Shown here: positions 32,465 to 45,043 of the stretch, in pieces
How positions within the stretch are numbered: the first letter of the stretch is position 1
How the letters are laid out: each line of letters opens with the position of its first letter
Source: Syncephalis plumigaleata
Lineage: Eukaryota > Zoopagomycota > Zoopagomycetes > Zoopagales > Piptocephalidaceae
Assembly: GCA_025201365.1 (NCBI GenBank)
Contig: JAIXMF010000002.1
Location: 248,001-312,000, forward strand
DNA: 64,000 bases
Reading direction: 5' to 3'
Notes under the pieces: model-generated
Told to the model about the DNA's origin: nothing
What the model saw: only the letters and a program-made list of their open reading frames with translations
Database searches by the model: none
Program-made: the position numbers and the translations under genes

Positions 32465-35400
32465 ATGACATATCATGAAATCATTCTTTGGAGTTTGCGG
32501 GCAAGCAACGAGGATGGTTATACGCTATCTCGTTATTATCAACCATCCACAAATTGTGCTAGGGAAATAGTAGACGCGAATGAACAAGCAGGGCCTAACC
32601 ACCGTCATAGTCTCAATGGAACTAGGGTTAAGGAGACAACTGTACATAGTGGCAAATCAGCAGTTACACGAAAACAATCTCACCGTAAGTACAGGGTTTT
32701 TCCAACCAGTTGGCATTGTTGGCCTTTAACTTTTGCTCTCATTGAAAAATAATTTTGCATACTAGTTAGCATCTTTGTCTTTATCATTTTGTGGGTATGG
32801 AATCCACCATTAGCGGATACTTTGTTCTTTGTTTAGCATTCGCCCTATGTTATTCACCACAATACAAATGCCCTTGTGTCCGCATCAAACAATGCTTTGC
32901 AGCGTACGTTTTGCATTGCTAGAACTCACCTTGCACTAATAGTGTATCTGTAAAATAATAAAAAGTTTTGCTAATAATGATAATAATAACGGTGCACCTA
33001 GCTTACTTTAATGTATATGTGTCTAGTGTATTTTGTATTCTGGCTACTTGAATTGACATATGATGTTTAAGCATTTGCAAAGCAACATCTATAATGAGGT
33101 GTTTGTAAGCAACTTATTCATAAATAAAAATTCTAACGTGCTTTTAAGCATTTTGCATGCTTCTGTATATAGTCATATCAAGACAATGAACGTTGACAAT
33201 GAGTGTTGACACTATGCGCTATTGTCATACGGACACAATGGAGTGTTGATAGCTTATAACATTGACACTGTGCGTCATTGTTAGTAAGACAATGAACATT
33301 GACATTGGTTTAATCCGTCTTAATAATATACGAAACTGATGGTAATATATACAAGGCAACAGAATCAATGACCTATACGGGGAACAATAGCTATGGCGTG
33401 AACATGATTGTTCGCACCACAGGAGCGAATATATATATGTACATGTCCCTATATTTTTATTGAAATAAAGAACAAAGAATTATCGCACTATTCAGATTGT
33501 AGCTATTATACACACTGACACGAGGGATTATTATGACGCATGAGCAGCGGCATGTTCACTGTCACGCGAATCACTGGTCGAGGAAGCAAGTAAAGTACCG
33601 ATGGCCTAAGAAAATAGACGATCGTTATTTGCGATATACATGATGATAGGAGGTAACGTGCACTGATAACATTGCACGCTGACATATTCACGTATCGCTG
33701 TACTCACGTATAATTATATTCACGTATTGCCGTATTGACTTATTCACATATCGCCGTATTGGTGTATTTGCGTATTGCCGTATTGCCGTATTAAAAAATT
33801 CACGCATTGGCACATTCGCACATTGACCAATTCACATATTGACACATTCACGCATTAACATATTCGCGTGTTGGCGCATTGACGCATTGGACAATTCACC
33901 CATTGACGTATTGACGCATTGAGTTATTCGCGCGTTGGCGCGTTGGCGCATTGGACAATTCACACATTGGCACATTGGCTCACTGTTAATCTTATACATT
34001 TGGAACATTGGAACATTTGCATATTGAAATATTGGTGCTTTGGCACGTTGACTTATTGATCTATTGGAACAATGACGCATTCGCACATTCACATATTGAC
34101 ATATTAAAACAATGAAATATTGACATATTGGCGTATTGACACATTGACATATTGACACATTGGCACAATGATATTTTAGAATAATGATATAATACTATTT
34201 TTAAATCAATGACAGCTTACAAACAAGGACATTTCAGAAACAATGACCTGTAAGAATACCGACACAAGGACCTTTTTGGCACAATGACCACTCAGCCTAC
34301 AAGCACAAGAGCATTTAGAATGTGAATAACAATACTCATGCTGAAGAGATCATTGGAAGGAGAACCAGCAAAAGCGACAGTCCTCACGTAACGTGGCGTG
34401 ACACATTCAGTTGTGGGTGTCATTAGCGGCAATGACGTTCTAAATTTCCCCATGAAGACGCCAAAGCTAGAAGCGGTCAAGAAACGCAAAACGAAAGGCG
34501 CCAAAGCGGAGGAAATACACGGACGTATCGGAACAAGGACTACACATTTCCTAATGTTCTTACAACAGGCCATTACAGTTTTGGCCGAGAACAATATGAA
34601 GAATCGATACTTTATTATGGATAATGCGCCCATTCACGAATCCAAAGTAGTGGTAGAACTACTAGAGCTCATTGGTCACCACTGCGCCTACCTACCGCCC
34701 TATTCACCATTTCTAAATCCTATAGAAGAATGCTGATCAAAACTCAAGGCAGACGTAAGAAGATCTGAACTATGCAAGAATGATACTATTGAGGAGCGAA
34801 TAATAGAATCCAGCAAGCTTATCACAAAAAATGACCGCATTGCTTGGATTAAACATGCTCAGACATTCTTTGACCGTTGTCTTGCAAATGAATCCAATCT
34901 GTAGTCGCGTTAATAGATTCTTTTTTAATAGCGTACGCTTTCAATGTGATACACCATCAAACCTTTGTTAACAGAAGAACTTTTTATTATTTTACAGATA
35001 CACTATTAGTGCAAGGTGAGTTCTAGCAATGCAAAACGTACGCTGCAAAGCATTGTTTGATGCGGACACAAGGGCATTTGTATTGTGGTGAATAACATAG
35101 GGCGAATGCTAAACAAAGAACAAAGTATCCGCTAATGGTGGATTCCATACCCACAAAATGATAAAGACAAAGATGCTAACTAGTATGCAAAATTATTTTT
35201 CAATGAGAGCAAAAGTTAAAGGCCAACAATGCCAACTGGTTGGAAAAACCCTGTAACTAGTGCTATTGCTGATATACACACAAGGCTAACTAATTCGATT
35301 ATAGGTAAAGCAGTGGAAACCATTCAAATATCATCTGCTGCCACATGTATGATTCAATTGGCACGACAATCAATTACTCATTTTGTAAGTAGTGCCTTCT

Positions 35401-36563
35401 CCTCTCTTTCTCTTCCCTTCTATAGCAGTGGAACAATACCAATTTACTAATACGTTATCCCTACTATTTTATAGCGAGTTCTATCATTATCATTGGCTCA
35501 ATTGCAAAGTCTACGTATTCTACGTCTTAACAACAATTGCATTACTGAACTGTCACCATCGATATTTGAACTGAATGGACTCGAGGAACTCGATCTATCT
35601 AATAATCAATTACGTCGTCTTCCACCGGGTATTAGTAAATTGAAACGACTAGACAATCTAAAACTACGCGATAATCAACTTGAATCTATCCCGCAAGAAT
35701 TGGCGCACTTAGCCGATCTTTACACGCTTGATATATCGAATAACCGATTGGTTACACTACCAGCTGAACTGCATCAACAACCTCAATTGACGCGTTTCTG
35801 GTTTGAAAACAACCTATTTAATGATCCACCACTTGATAACTATTATGATAGAAACAACACAAATGCCACGAATGATGCCACGAATGATGCAGATACCACC
35901 ATTCTAAATGATTGGCGTTGTCCCAATTGGCTAAGGCAATTCCAAACCACCGTTGATCCATATGATGATACCACTGTATCTAATATGATGACAACTACAA
36001 ATGATTCTATTGCATCTGCATTTAGTGCCACGGATATAGTATTAGATCTTTTAATGAGTAATGATACTGCACATCATGGATGGTGGCCAGGACTATCCGT
36101 GTCATTTGACTCGCATTTACTAGTACGTCAAAAGAGAAAGGTACGCGGTGTTTATCGTATGCCATTCAAGGTGGAAGCTAGTAATTATGGATTATACGCG
36201 AAATGCTTGCAATTAATAGGGGAACGCTCGGCAGCATCTACGACATCTACGACATCTGATCAAGTTGATTATCCTTCCAATAATTTGCATCGATTACCAG
36301 TAAAATTACGCAATCAACTAACATCTAATGAGACTACAACAAGTGGTAATGCCAATATAAATAATAATGCTACATGCTGGCAATGTCGAACACGTCTCTA
36401 TCACAATACGCTTAGTATTATCATTTGGCAAAAGACGCAATATGTATTTGTTCCATGGCAACTACAATTCTGTCGTTTATCTTGTTTACTCAAAGTCCAT
36501 AGTAAACTTTGTACTATGATACGTGAGGAACAACGTATACGTATCCAGTTATTACGTAGTTAA
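32465..36563 (+). CDS. Leucine-rich-repeat protein with a transposon-filled first intron
   Basis: Three exons, 32465-32684, 35305-35384 and 35475-36563, give 462 residues; phases (1, 0) fit exactly. The leucine-rich repeats lie at about 103-200: SLRILRLNNNCITELSPSIF, GLEELDLSNNQLRRLPPGI, RLDNLKLRDNQLESIPQEL, and LYTLDISNNRLVTLPAEL. They are of the SHOC2-like 23-residue type, used for protein binding. The C-terminus has a CWQC pair, then PWQLQFCRLSCLLKVHSKLC, a possible zinc-binding knuckle. Intron 1 (32685-35304, 2620 bp) holds the whole of element C. Its donor GTAAGT ends where the element's left TA begins, so insertion just missed the splice site. Exons 1 and 2 have no recognised domain, so their inclusion is less certain than exon 3. 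Confidence 0.75.
32692..32967 (+). repeat. Left 276-bp terminal inverted repeat of element C
   Basis: Starts CAGGGTTTTTCCAACCAGTT and ends AATAATAAAAAGTT. Its reverse complement is found at 34978-35253 without a mismatch that I could see. The words CCTTTAACTTTTGC at 32-45 bp from the tip are shared with the far end of element A. Confidence 0.9.
33531..33605 (-). pseudogene. Exon-like fragment inside element C, possibly captured
   Basis: On the minus strand, TTTTCTTAG (splice-acceptor-like) is followed by 25 codons in one frame reading AIGTLLASSTSDSRDSEHAA then AHAS and a stop. After about 80 bp comes AATAAA (33463-33458 on this strand), a polyadenylation-like signal. This looks like the last exon and 3' end of a host-type gene. 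No family is recognised and no upstream exon is visible, so it may equally be chance. Confidence 0.35.
33700..34165. repeat. Degenerate 9-bp minisatellite inside element C
   Basis: Roughly fifty worn copies of a 9-bp unit such as CATTGACGC / CATTCACAT / TTGGCGCAT. Neighbouring units differ at one to three places. Translation gives ICQYVNVRM-like repeats, but this is a by-product of the 9-bp period. A related GACAATGAACGTTGACA pattern occurs earlier in the element (about 33180-33320). Confidence 0.8.
34338..34904 (+). pseudogene. IS630/Tc1-type DDE transposase, truncated
   Basis: The frame reads RSLEGEPAKATVLT, a stop, then RGVTHSVVGVISGNDVLNF. Next is the second catalytic region YFIMDNAPIHES, then AYLPPYSPFLNPIEEC (the third acidic position is in PIEE), where TGA replaces the usual Trp codon. 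SKLKADVRRSEL follows and the frame ends with NESNL. The DDE_3 fold and PPYSPFLNPIE are typical of IS630-type transposases. The N-terminal helix-turn-helix half and the first catalytic Asp are absent. The protein cannot be active. Confidence 0.85.
34978..35253 (-). repeat. Right 276-bp terminal inverted repeat of element C
   Basis: Mirror of 32692-32967, ending GGTTGGAAAAACCCTG before the TA at 35254. Full identity by eye implies little time since the last transposition or recent conversion between the ends. Confidence 0.9.
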
Positions 36564-36835
36564 TGTAGTACCATGATAAGCGTATTTCGATTAGTTGATT
36601 AGTTATGAATAGTAATAGATGTTGTAAATTATTAAGTTTCTATGAATGTCAACATGTTGTTGTCGCTGTTGTTGTTTCATTCGTATCACATTGATAGTTA
36701 GTTTGGTAACATTATGATAATTATGAATAAAACCATCTTTACGTTTATTGCTGTATTAACTGGTTTAGCTTGAATCGATATTGTAATGGTATGTACGTGT
36801 ATGTGTATGCATGACTGCATCCGCGTCTACCACCA

Positions 36836-38531
<1,696 letters not shown>

Positions 38532-39064
38532 AACGACTGAAGAATGAAGCAAAGTAGCTTAAATGGGTTGCCCGCAAAAAAAAGAAAAGAAAGAGGAACG
38601 ATGGACGGAGTAAAAATCGGAAATGACGTTTATCACTCTTTTCATTCTGGAAACCGATTAGTTTCCATTAGTATTAGTGTGCAGTATTCCGGGTAAACAG
38701 CCATATTCATATATATTATTAGTATTGGAAATGTATAAATTGAAAGAGGTATACATTCCTCGCTATATAGCGTTAATATAATAGATTGTAATAGATGCAT
38801 TAATTGATGTGAATATTGTATGTTATTATAGTGTTTTTCCATCCGATTTGCGCATTTATCCTTTAACATTTGCAGTTTATTAATAAATAGATTTACACAA
38901 TTGTTAACACCATTATCATCATAGAAATGCCAATTGGTACAGCATGATAATAATAACAATTCAGTATTTGGTAATGGATCATTTATTGATAGCGATAACT
39001 ATCATTATCAATTATATAAGGTAGACGATACAAGTGTACTAGTATAGTTGGATATTGCCATGTC

Positions 39065-39262
39065 ATGTACTTACAAGTAGTTATTGATCATCGTTTATGG
39101 AATCGGGATATGGCTGCATGTCTGAATTTTATTCAGATTATTCGCAGTGTTCGTAAGGACAAGGGTATTCCAACACAATTCCAACGAGGTGTTGTTCCTT
39201 CTAAGCGTTCAAAGAAAGAAGGACAAGGACAACGGGGGTCCAAACAACAAAAAACAAATTAA
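39065..39262 (+). pseudogene. Fanzor (TnpB-like) nuclease, C-terminal remnant in element B
   Basis: The open stretch reads VVIDHRLWNRDMAACLNFIQ then IIRSVRKDKGIPTQFQR and a basic tail ending RGSKQQKTN and a stop. The block WNRDMAACLNF matches the last RuvC motif (Asp in NRD) of Fanzor/TnpB proteins, and KGIPTQFQR matches the usual GxxPxxFxR that follows it. A TAG acceptor just before VVIDH suggests this is a last exon. The ATG at 39065 is not taken as a real start. Only about 50 residues of a protein normally over 500 remain. It is intact in this stretch, unlike the copy in element A. Confidence 0.55.
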
Positions 39263-39299
39263 CCGTGGCGTTATCGCGACCACACCCCAAAAGATACTT

Positions 39300-39373
39300 G
39301 TAAGTGTTATTATGACTATTATTTATTCGTAATAACAGAAGGCTAACTGCGCAAATTGGATGGAAAAAGATTG
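39300..39373 (+). other. Conserved 3' block next to the Fanzor remnant
   Basis: From GTAAGTGTTA to the right tip, 74 bp are strongly conserved with element A (5296-5369, reverse strand), including ACTATTATTTATTC and AACAGAAGGCTAACTGCGCA. In known Fanzor and TnpB loci the guide RNA scaffold overlaps the 3' end of the element, so this block is the natural candidate for one. Conservation is seen; RNA function is inference. Confidence 0.45.
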
Positions 39374-42300
39374 TATACCGAGAACACACATTATATATGT
39401 CTAGTCTTCATTATAACGAATCACATGAACATTCCACTAGTATATCCCATTTATTTATACCATCGAAATGGTACGAATACTAATATCGCAACTAAATATA
39501 GTAAATATTTGTACAAGTGGATTGGCAATTAATTTATTGACAATGATGCTCACTATATAAATTACATAGTGACAGATGTAGGTCTATAAATGTGAATACA
39601 GACTGGTATCTATTCATTCAACTATGTTATGCACATTGACACACGCACATCGTCGTCTGCGTCATAATCATCCATTCATGACCATTTGCCATTATGCCGA
39701 ATCGTGCAACAAAATCATGCAGTCATAGGCCAAATGGAACAATCTCTGCCGCATTAGCATCATCATCATTACTTGTACTGCAGTTTGGCGTGTTTGGTAC
39801 ATATTCGATAAAGATCACTCATCAGGTGACCATGTCACAAAGATACAACAAGTGTTGTGCCCACCTTTTATCGGTAAAATCCCATTGAAATGATATGTCG
39901 ATGGTAACGCTACTCTAATATACCGAATCGTTCTATTTATATCTTCTATTGACTTGATTATTAATGCTAATACGCGGTGCACATCTAGCTCGGCTATTAT
40001 CATCATTGGCATCGATATCATATGACGCAAAGTAAATACATGATGCCTAAATGGGTTGTATCCGTAGCATTGGATATTCTTTGTTTTTATCTTTCTCTTA
40101 AAGCAATTATTGTCCATGTGATCTAATTGTTGTAGTATGGCTACACTTGCACGGATTGCACTACGTTTTACACACGCTTACTACTAACAAGATCATTCAT
40201 GAAAAATGACCTGTTATTGTTGTTATTGTTGTTATTGTTGTTGTATGATAACCCGTAGCAGCTATTGCACCAACACGCGGTGATACACGACATGTGATGA
40301 ACGCCCCTTTCTTCTTCGGCTATAGCGCGCCTCTATTACAATTGTATTTATGGTCGAATTTTCCTGTCTAGTGAAGCGAATAAGTGCTATCTGCACGTGG
40401 CTAGGAATGAAGTAAATAATAATAACAACAATAATAACAGCTTGTCTTTACGTGCTAGCAATTCAAAATGATCACATTAATTAAACAAATAATAAACAAT
40501 ACTAGCGTCATTAATTGATGTTTATACTTATATACAGAAACATTTATTGAACTTGTATCAACATTCAAACCATTATCCTATTGAAATAATCGTTCTTGTC
40601 ATGGATCACGTTTCCTCGCTCCTTTCCTATTCTCTACTCTAATCTCCCTCTCTCCCTCTCTTTCCTTCATCAATTCGATGGTTGGTATCTCGACTAAGCC
40701 GTACGACTATTTAAATTATTCATAAAGTTCTGGTTCTACTTGTGTGACATTCTTCAAGTTACTACGTCCTTTATTGGCCCGGAACATTTTATATTTAAAC
40801 TAGGCATGCGTGCCGTCAAGCTCTGCTTTCGCTTCTGCTTGCTACGATTATTCGTTTCATTCTTTTACGATCATTTACATTAGTTGCATCACGCTTTTCT
40901 CTCTCTCTCACACACACACGCGCACTTTCTACCTCGCTCTATTTAGCATCTTGATCACCGGTTTAGTGCTTGTTCCCTGATTCGAGTGCCTATTCCGTGC
41001 CTGGCACCTTGATCCGCTGACCTTGGCTTGCCATTGATTGACGTTTCCAACCTGTCCTTCTCTACATTCCTGTCTCTCTCTCTCTCTCTGTTTCTCTATT
41101 TCTTTGTGAGTAGGTGAGTAGATGAGTGTGAGTGTGCATCTGTCTGACTGCCTGTTTATCCTTTCGCAGTCTACACGCGATAGCCACGCGCTAATATTTC
41201 ATTTCATTCAACCCATCATCCACTGGTGCACTAGTACCAATAACATCATCAGCACAAGCGCCAACACTATTTGTTGTACCCCCACGCGTACACCTCTACC
41301 GCGTTGGCTGTCTTATAATTGACTCATTGCCTGACGACTTGTTCCTTCCCTCTCCCTCTCCCTTCCTCTCTTTCTTTCTTTCTGCATGTGTATCGCCGCT
41401 TGTTTCTCTTTCTCAATTGCAGCGCTTCGCTGATCGTTTCAAGGGCTTTTATTCTATACGCTAACGCTTATTATCTACTATTCTTTTTGCTTACCGTTGT
41501 GCAAAACTTCCTTCTACGCCTTTATTCCTATCGTTAATTTTCTTTCCTCGCCTGGCTTACGTACCTTGTGTTCTTGTATACGCCCTTTCGTATCTACCAG
41601 TACGGCATTGTCAACTATCCTTTCCCTCTCTCTTCCTCTTCCTCTCTCTCTCTTTCAGTTTCTTTGCTACGTTGCTTATTTTCTACAGGTTACGCATCCT
41701 ACAAAGATAGGGTGTCCACTCGTATCATAATTGTTTCTACACTTTTATTATTATTACTACTACTACAACTATTACTGGTGTTGCCGTTACAACTAACCAA
41801 CACTACCACTACAACTATAACCACTGCTACTACCACTAGTAGTGCTACTAGTACACTTCTCTACCGTTATCACGGCTATTCCACTCATTTGCTTTTGATT
41901 CCTTTGCTTTCCTGCTACGTATTCTTTTATTAAATTGGTATCTTCTCTACTCTCCTCTACCGTCTATCACTTCCTTTTTCTCTCGTTCATATTCACGTTC
42001 TTTAGGATCCGGCCTGTACCTCACGGTCACCATTGTAGACCATTCATCCATTCATTCATCCATTCATCCATTCATTCATCCATTCATTCGTTCATTCATC
42101 CTTTTTCCTTACCTTGTACTGACGCCATTTGTCATCCATATTCCTTTTTTTAACGCACGTCTCTTTATTATTGGTGTTGCTATCGCCTATTAAATTCGAG
42201 TTGCAAGTCACCGGTAAGTGAATTTGTTAATGGCACCCACTATTTGGGTATGGAGCGAGGAATGAACCATCCGGATATGTGTTTACATGTTATCAGGTCT

Positions 42301-43175
42301 CTCCTTACTCGCGCGTACACCTTCCTGTTTAATAATCTCTAAAAGAGAAACGGTTTGGATTGACCTGAATATAGATGTTTCTCGTTGCTGTTGTAGCTCA
42401 GTTGATACGGTGTTTCTAATCCGCACGATAACTCCGTTTACTTTCATCATCTCATCTTTACTGTTTTGCGTGTGTTCCTTGACTTGTTATTCCGTTTCTT
42501 ACGTACCTCATAACTATTTTTATACCCCATCGCTTGGCTTCTCCTACTAGTATTTTGTACGGTTCTAGTTCGTGAATAGGTGTGTGTGTATGTGTATGTG
42601 TATATATACGTATACTCTCGCCTACGCTCTCCTTCTCACTCTCGTTCTCTCACTCTCACTCTCTTTACTACGGCCTTATCACTAGTGCCAGTGCCGCCTT
42701 GGACGCATTGTTTCTGTCGTTTTCCCTCCCGTTTGATGTTTCAGTACCATCTTTATTCATACGAAGCATTACAGCGCCACGTTTAAGAATTACTCCCTAT
42801 TGTCTTTCATTATACTTACATTTCAAGATTCTCTTTTGCTCCTATTCTATTCCGTAGTTTCTATTTCATGTGGAAATAAACGTATGCAGGTTTTTCATAC
42901 GTTCTAGTGCCACTTTACGCTTGTTCACTATATTGCTTCCTTTACTTTTATCTTTCTCTATCTCTTTTCATTTCTCTTCTCGTCTTTCTCTTCTCGTCTC
43001 TCGTCTCTCTCTCTCTCTTCCATTCACTCGGTTACAACAAAAAGCGCAAGGCTTTACTGGACTTTCCGTAGTAGCCCAAAAGCAATCAACGCATAACCAA
43101 TCCAAAATCATTCTCTTTGCTAAATAGCAACATATTATATAACGTTTGATTGATCCTCCTTTCTGTCTCTCTCTT

Positions 43176-43218
<43 letters not shown>

Positions 43219-43649
43219 GTCTCTCTGTCTCTCTCTATATCACGAATGTTATTGGGGGTGTGCAACGAAATTTACTAACCATATAACAATCATAACAGCA
43301 ACAATCAAGTATTCCATCATCATCATCATCATCATCATTATCATTCAACCACACTCCTCGTGCTATTTTTCTCTTTGGTGTTTGATTGATTGATTGATTC
43401 AACAACAAAGGATAAAACGGTGGCTCGACCTATTTTTCTAGGCCTCTTCACTTCTTTTTTCCTTTTGTTCATCCTTTCCACAACGGCTTGCATTGCAAGT
43501 CGCCACCCGCTGTACGCGTTCACGATCCCCGCGACAGTGCTTCTTTGAACTCTCATTTCCTCACAATAACGACCGCACTCTTTGTCCTACGTCTTCCGTT
43601 GTTCTTCTTTTGCCGTCCTACTCGTTAAACGTCATTTCACGACGAGTGC
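39374..43649 (+). promoter_or_regulatory. Long upstream region of the BTB gene, pyrimidine-rich, with a likely leader intron
   Basis: 39374-40600 is AT-rich with no gene seen. From about 40600 to 43600 the plus strand is dominated by C/T tracts, including (CT)n at 43186-43208, (CATTCATC)n at about 42041-42100 and (CAT)n at 43316-43338. At 42214-42296 a strong donor (CCG|GTAAGTG) and acceptor (TTATCAG) define an 83-bp intron-like unit outside any long open frame, as expected for a spliced 5' leader. Open frames here (for example 41319-42153 and 42580-43127) are Ser/Leu/Phe-rich artefacts of pyrimidine runs. A leader of up to 3 kb is inference. Confidence 0.45.
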
Positions 43650-45011
43650 ATGAACCATAAACGCATTGTATCCACTTGTTCCGTTGACACTGCCAAGAAC
43701 TGCAATAGCAAGCTTGCCACGCGTAGGTCTCGTGTGCTCAATTCGTTATCGCTAGCCGTTACGTTTCTAACGCCGTATTCGCCTCTTATGTCACCGCCTC
43801 CACCGCCCTCTCCAGTGGGCAGTCTTGCCGTTGTATTGCCTAGTCTATCCGCACCATCCACCGGTTCAGCATCGTCTTCCTCCATCCGTAGACGCAGTCG
43901 AGCTGCTAGCTACTCTGCGGCAAGCTTCACTCCTATCGCTGTCGCTAGACAGGCCGTGCCATTGAATGTGGCTGATAAAGATGCAGCTCCCACTACCGCT
44001 GCTACAAGTATGATTCCCGGTGTTGACTCCACCTCCTCCAGACCAGTAGTGGTGGCGCCACCCACAGAAACCATCACTGTCACCACCACCACCACATTGA
44101 CCACGACCAAGACGACTACCATCCCTACCGATCCAGTAACTGCATGTAATGAAGCAAGCATTATGCAACTCGTTAATGATAGCAAAGATGTCCGTGACGC
44201 GGCCACTACGTCAACCTGCACCACTACCCGCACCATAACATCATCCGCATTAGGTAAAGCCACAACCACTACGACTACCACTATGGTAGATCCGACAGCA
44301 TTGAAAAACAAATCTTCCAAGCACGACATGACCGGTAGTAGTGCATGTTCAGTAGTACCAACAACAGCACCATCAACAACAACATCAACAGCAGCAACGG
44401 CATCGGCATCCTCATTAACATCATTAACATCATCATCATTGTCATCAGCTAGTGATAGTGAGAATAGCAGTGAGGCAGTACCTAAAACACCTGATACACC
44501 CACTGCTCCATCAGTTCATATTCGTACATCGCAGTCCACGTTACCAGCGACTGCTCCATCCGTTGAAAAGATCATCTCTGTTACTCCTTTATCGAGACCG
44601 GTAGAATCATTCCTGGAAACATCGACAATTGAACCATTTCCAGATGTACCAGAAATATCGCCTATGAATGTACCTACCACGACTGCTACTGCTACTAATG
44701 CTGCCACTGCCACCACCACTCACAGTCGTGTTAACCAATTATTGTCGGAATCGATGCCTGCTCCATCTGCTCCATCTGTTGTGGCAGCACCGAAAACCCT
44801 ACCATCCATCGAATCCAAGGTGAAACGTCTTCGACAACGCTCCAACACTTATGGTTCACGATCGACGACATCTAGTGGCTTGTCTAAAGATCTTAAACTA
44901 TCCATTGATACTAAACGTGCCAATGATAATGGTCTACTGGCGGCAGCCGCCCCCTTCTCGCCATTAGCCTCAAGCCCCTTACGTGCCACCACCACACTAG
45001 AACCGGAAGAG

Positions 45012-45043
<32 letters not shown>

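Larger units (their letters stand above)
32692..35253 (+). mobile_element. Element C: IS630/Tc1-type DNA transposon in an intron
   Basis: A 2562-bp element flanked by TA on both sides (32690-32691 and 35254-35255). Ends are CAGGGTTTTTCCAACC inverted repeats 276 bp long and, read by eye, identical. Inside are a truncated DDE transposase on the plus strand, a degenerate 9-bp minisatellite, and a piece resembling a last exon on the minus strand. The TA target, CAG tips and DDE_3-like transposase place it in the IS630/Tc1/mariner superfamily. The coding part is no longer functional, yet the repeats are unchanged, so it was probably moved recently by a transposase made elsewhere. Confidence 0.9.
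38829..39373 (+). mobile_element. Element B: short TA-flanked transposon with Fanzor-like C-terminus
   Basis: A 545-bp relative of element A, flanked by TA at 38827-38828 and 39374-39375. The left tip reads TAGTGTTTTTCCATCCGATT and continues TTGCGCATTTATCCTTTAAC. The right end reads CAGAAGGCTAACTGCGCAAA then TTGGATGGAAAAAGATTG. Orientation is opposite to element A: here the gene remnant is on the plus strand, again with its 3' side at the AAGGCTAACTGCGCA end. The first base and some tip bases have drifted, so it is older or less constrained than element C. No transposase inside. It sits in the 5' region of the IDH gene. Confidence 0.8.

Noticed and set aside
33700-34165. Regular short repeats that might suggest a CRISPR-like array
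   Set aside because: Units are 9 bp, directly adjacent, degenerate and without unique spacers; this is a minisatellite inside a eukaryotic transposon.
41319-43127. Several open frames rich in Leu/Ser/Phe that look like membrane proteins
   Set aside because: They arise from C/T microsatellites, have no conserved text, and lie in the upstream region of the BTB gene.
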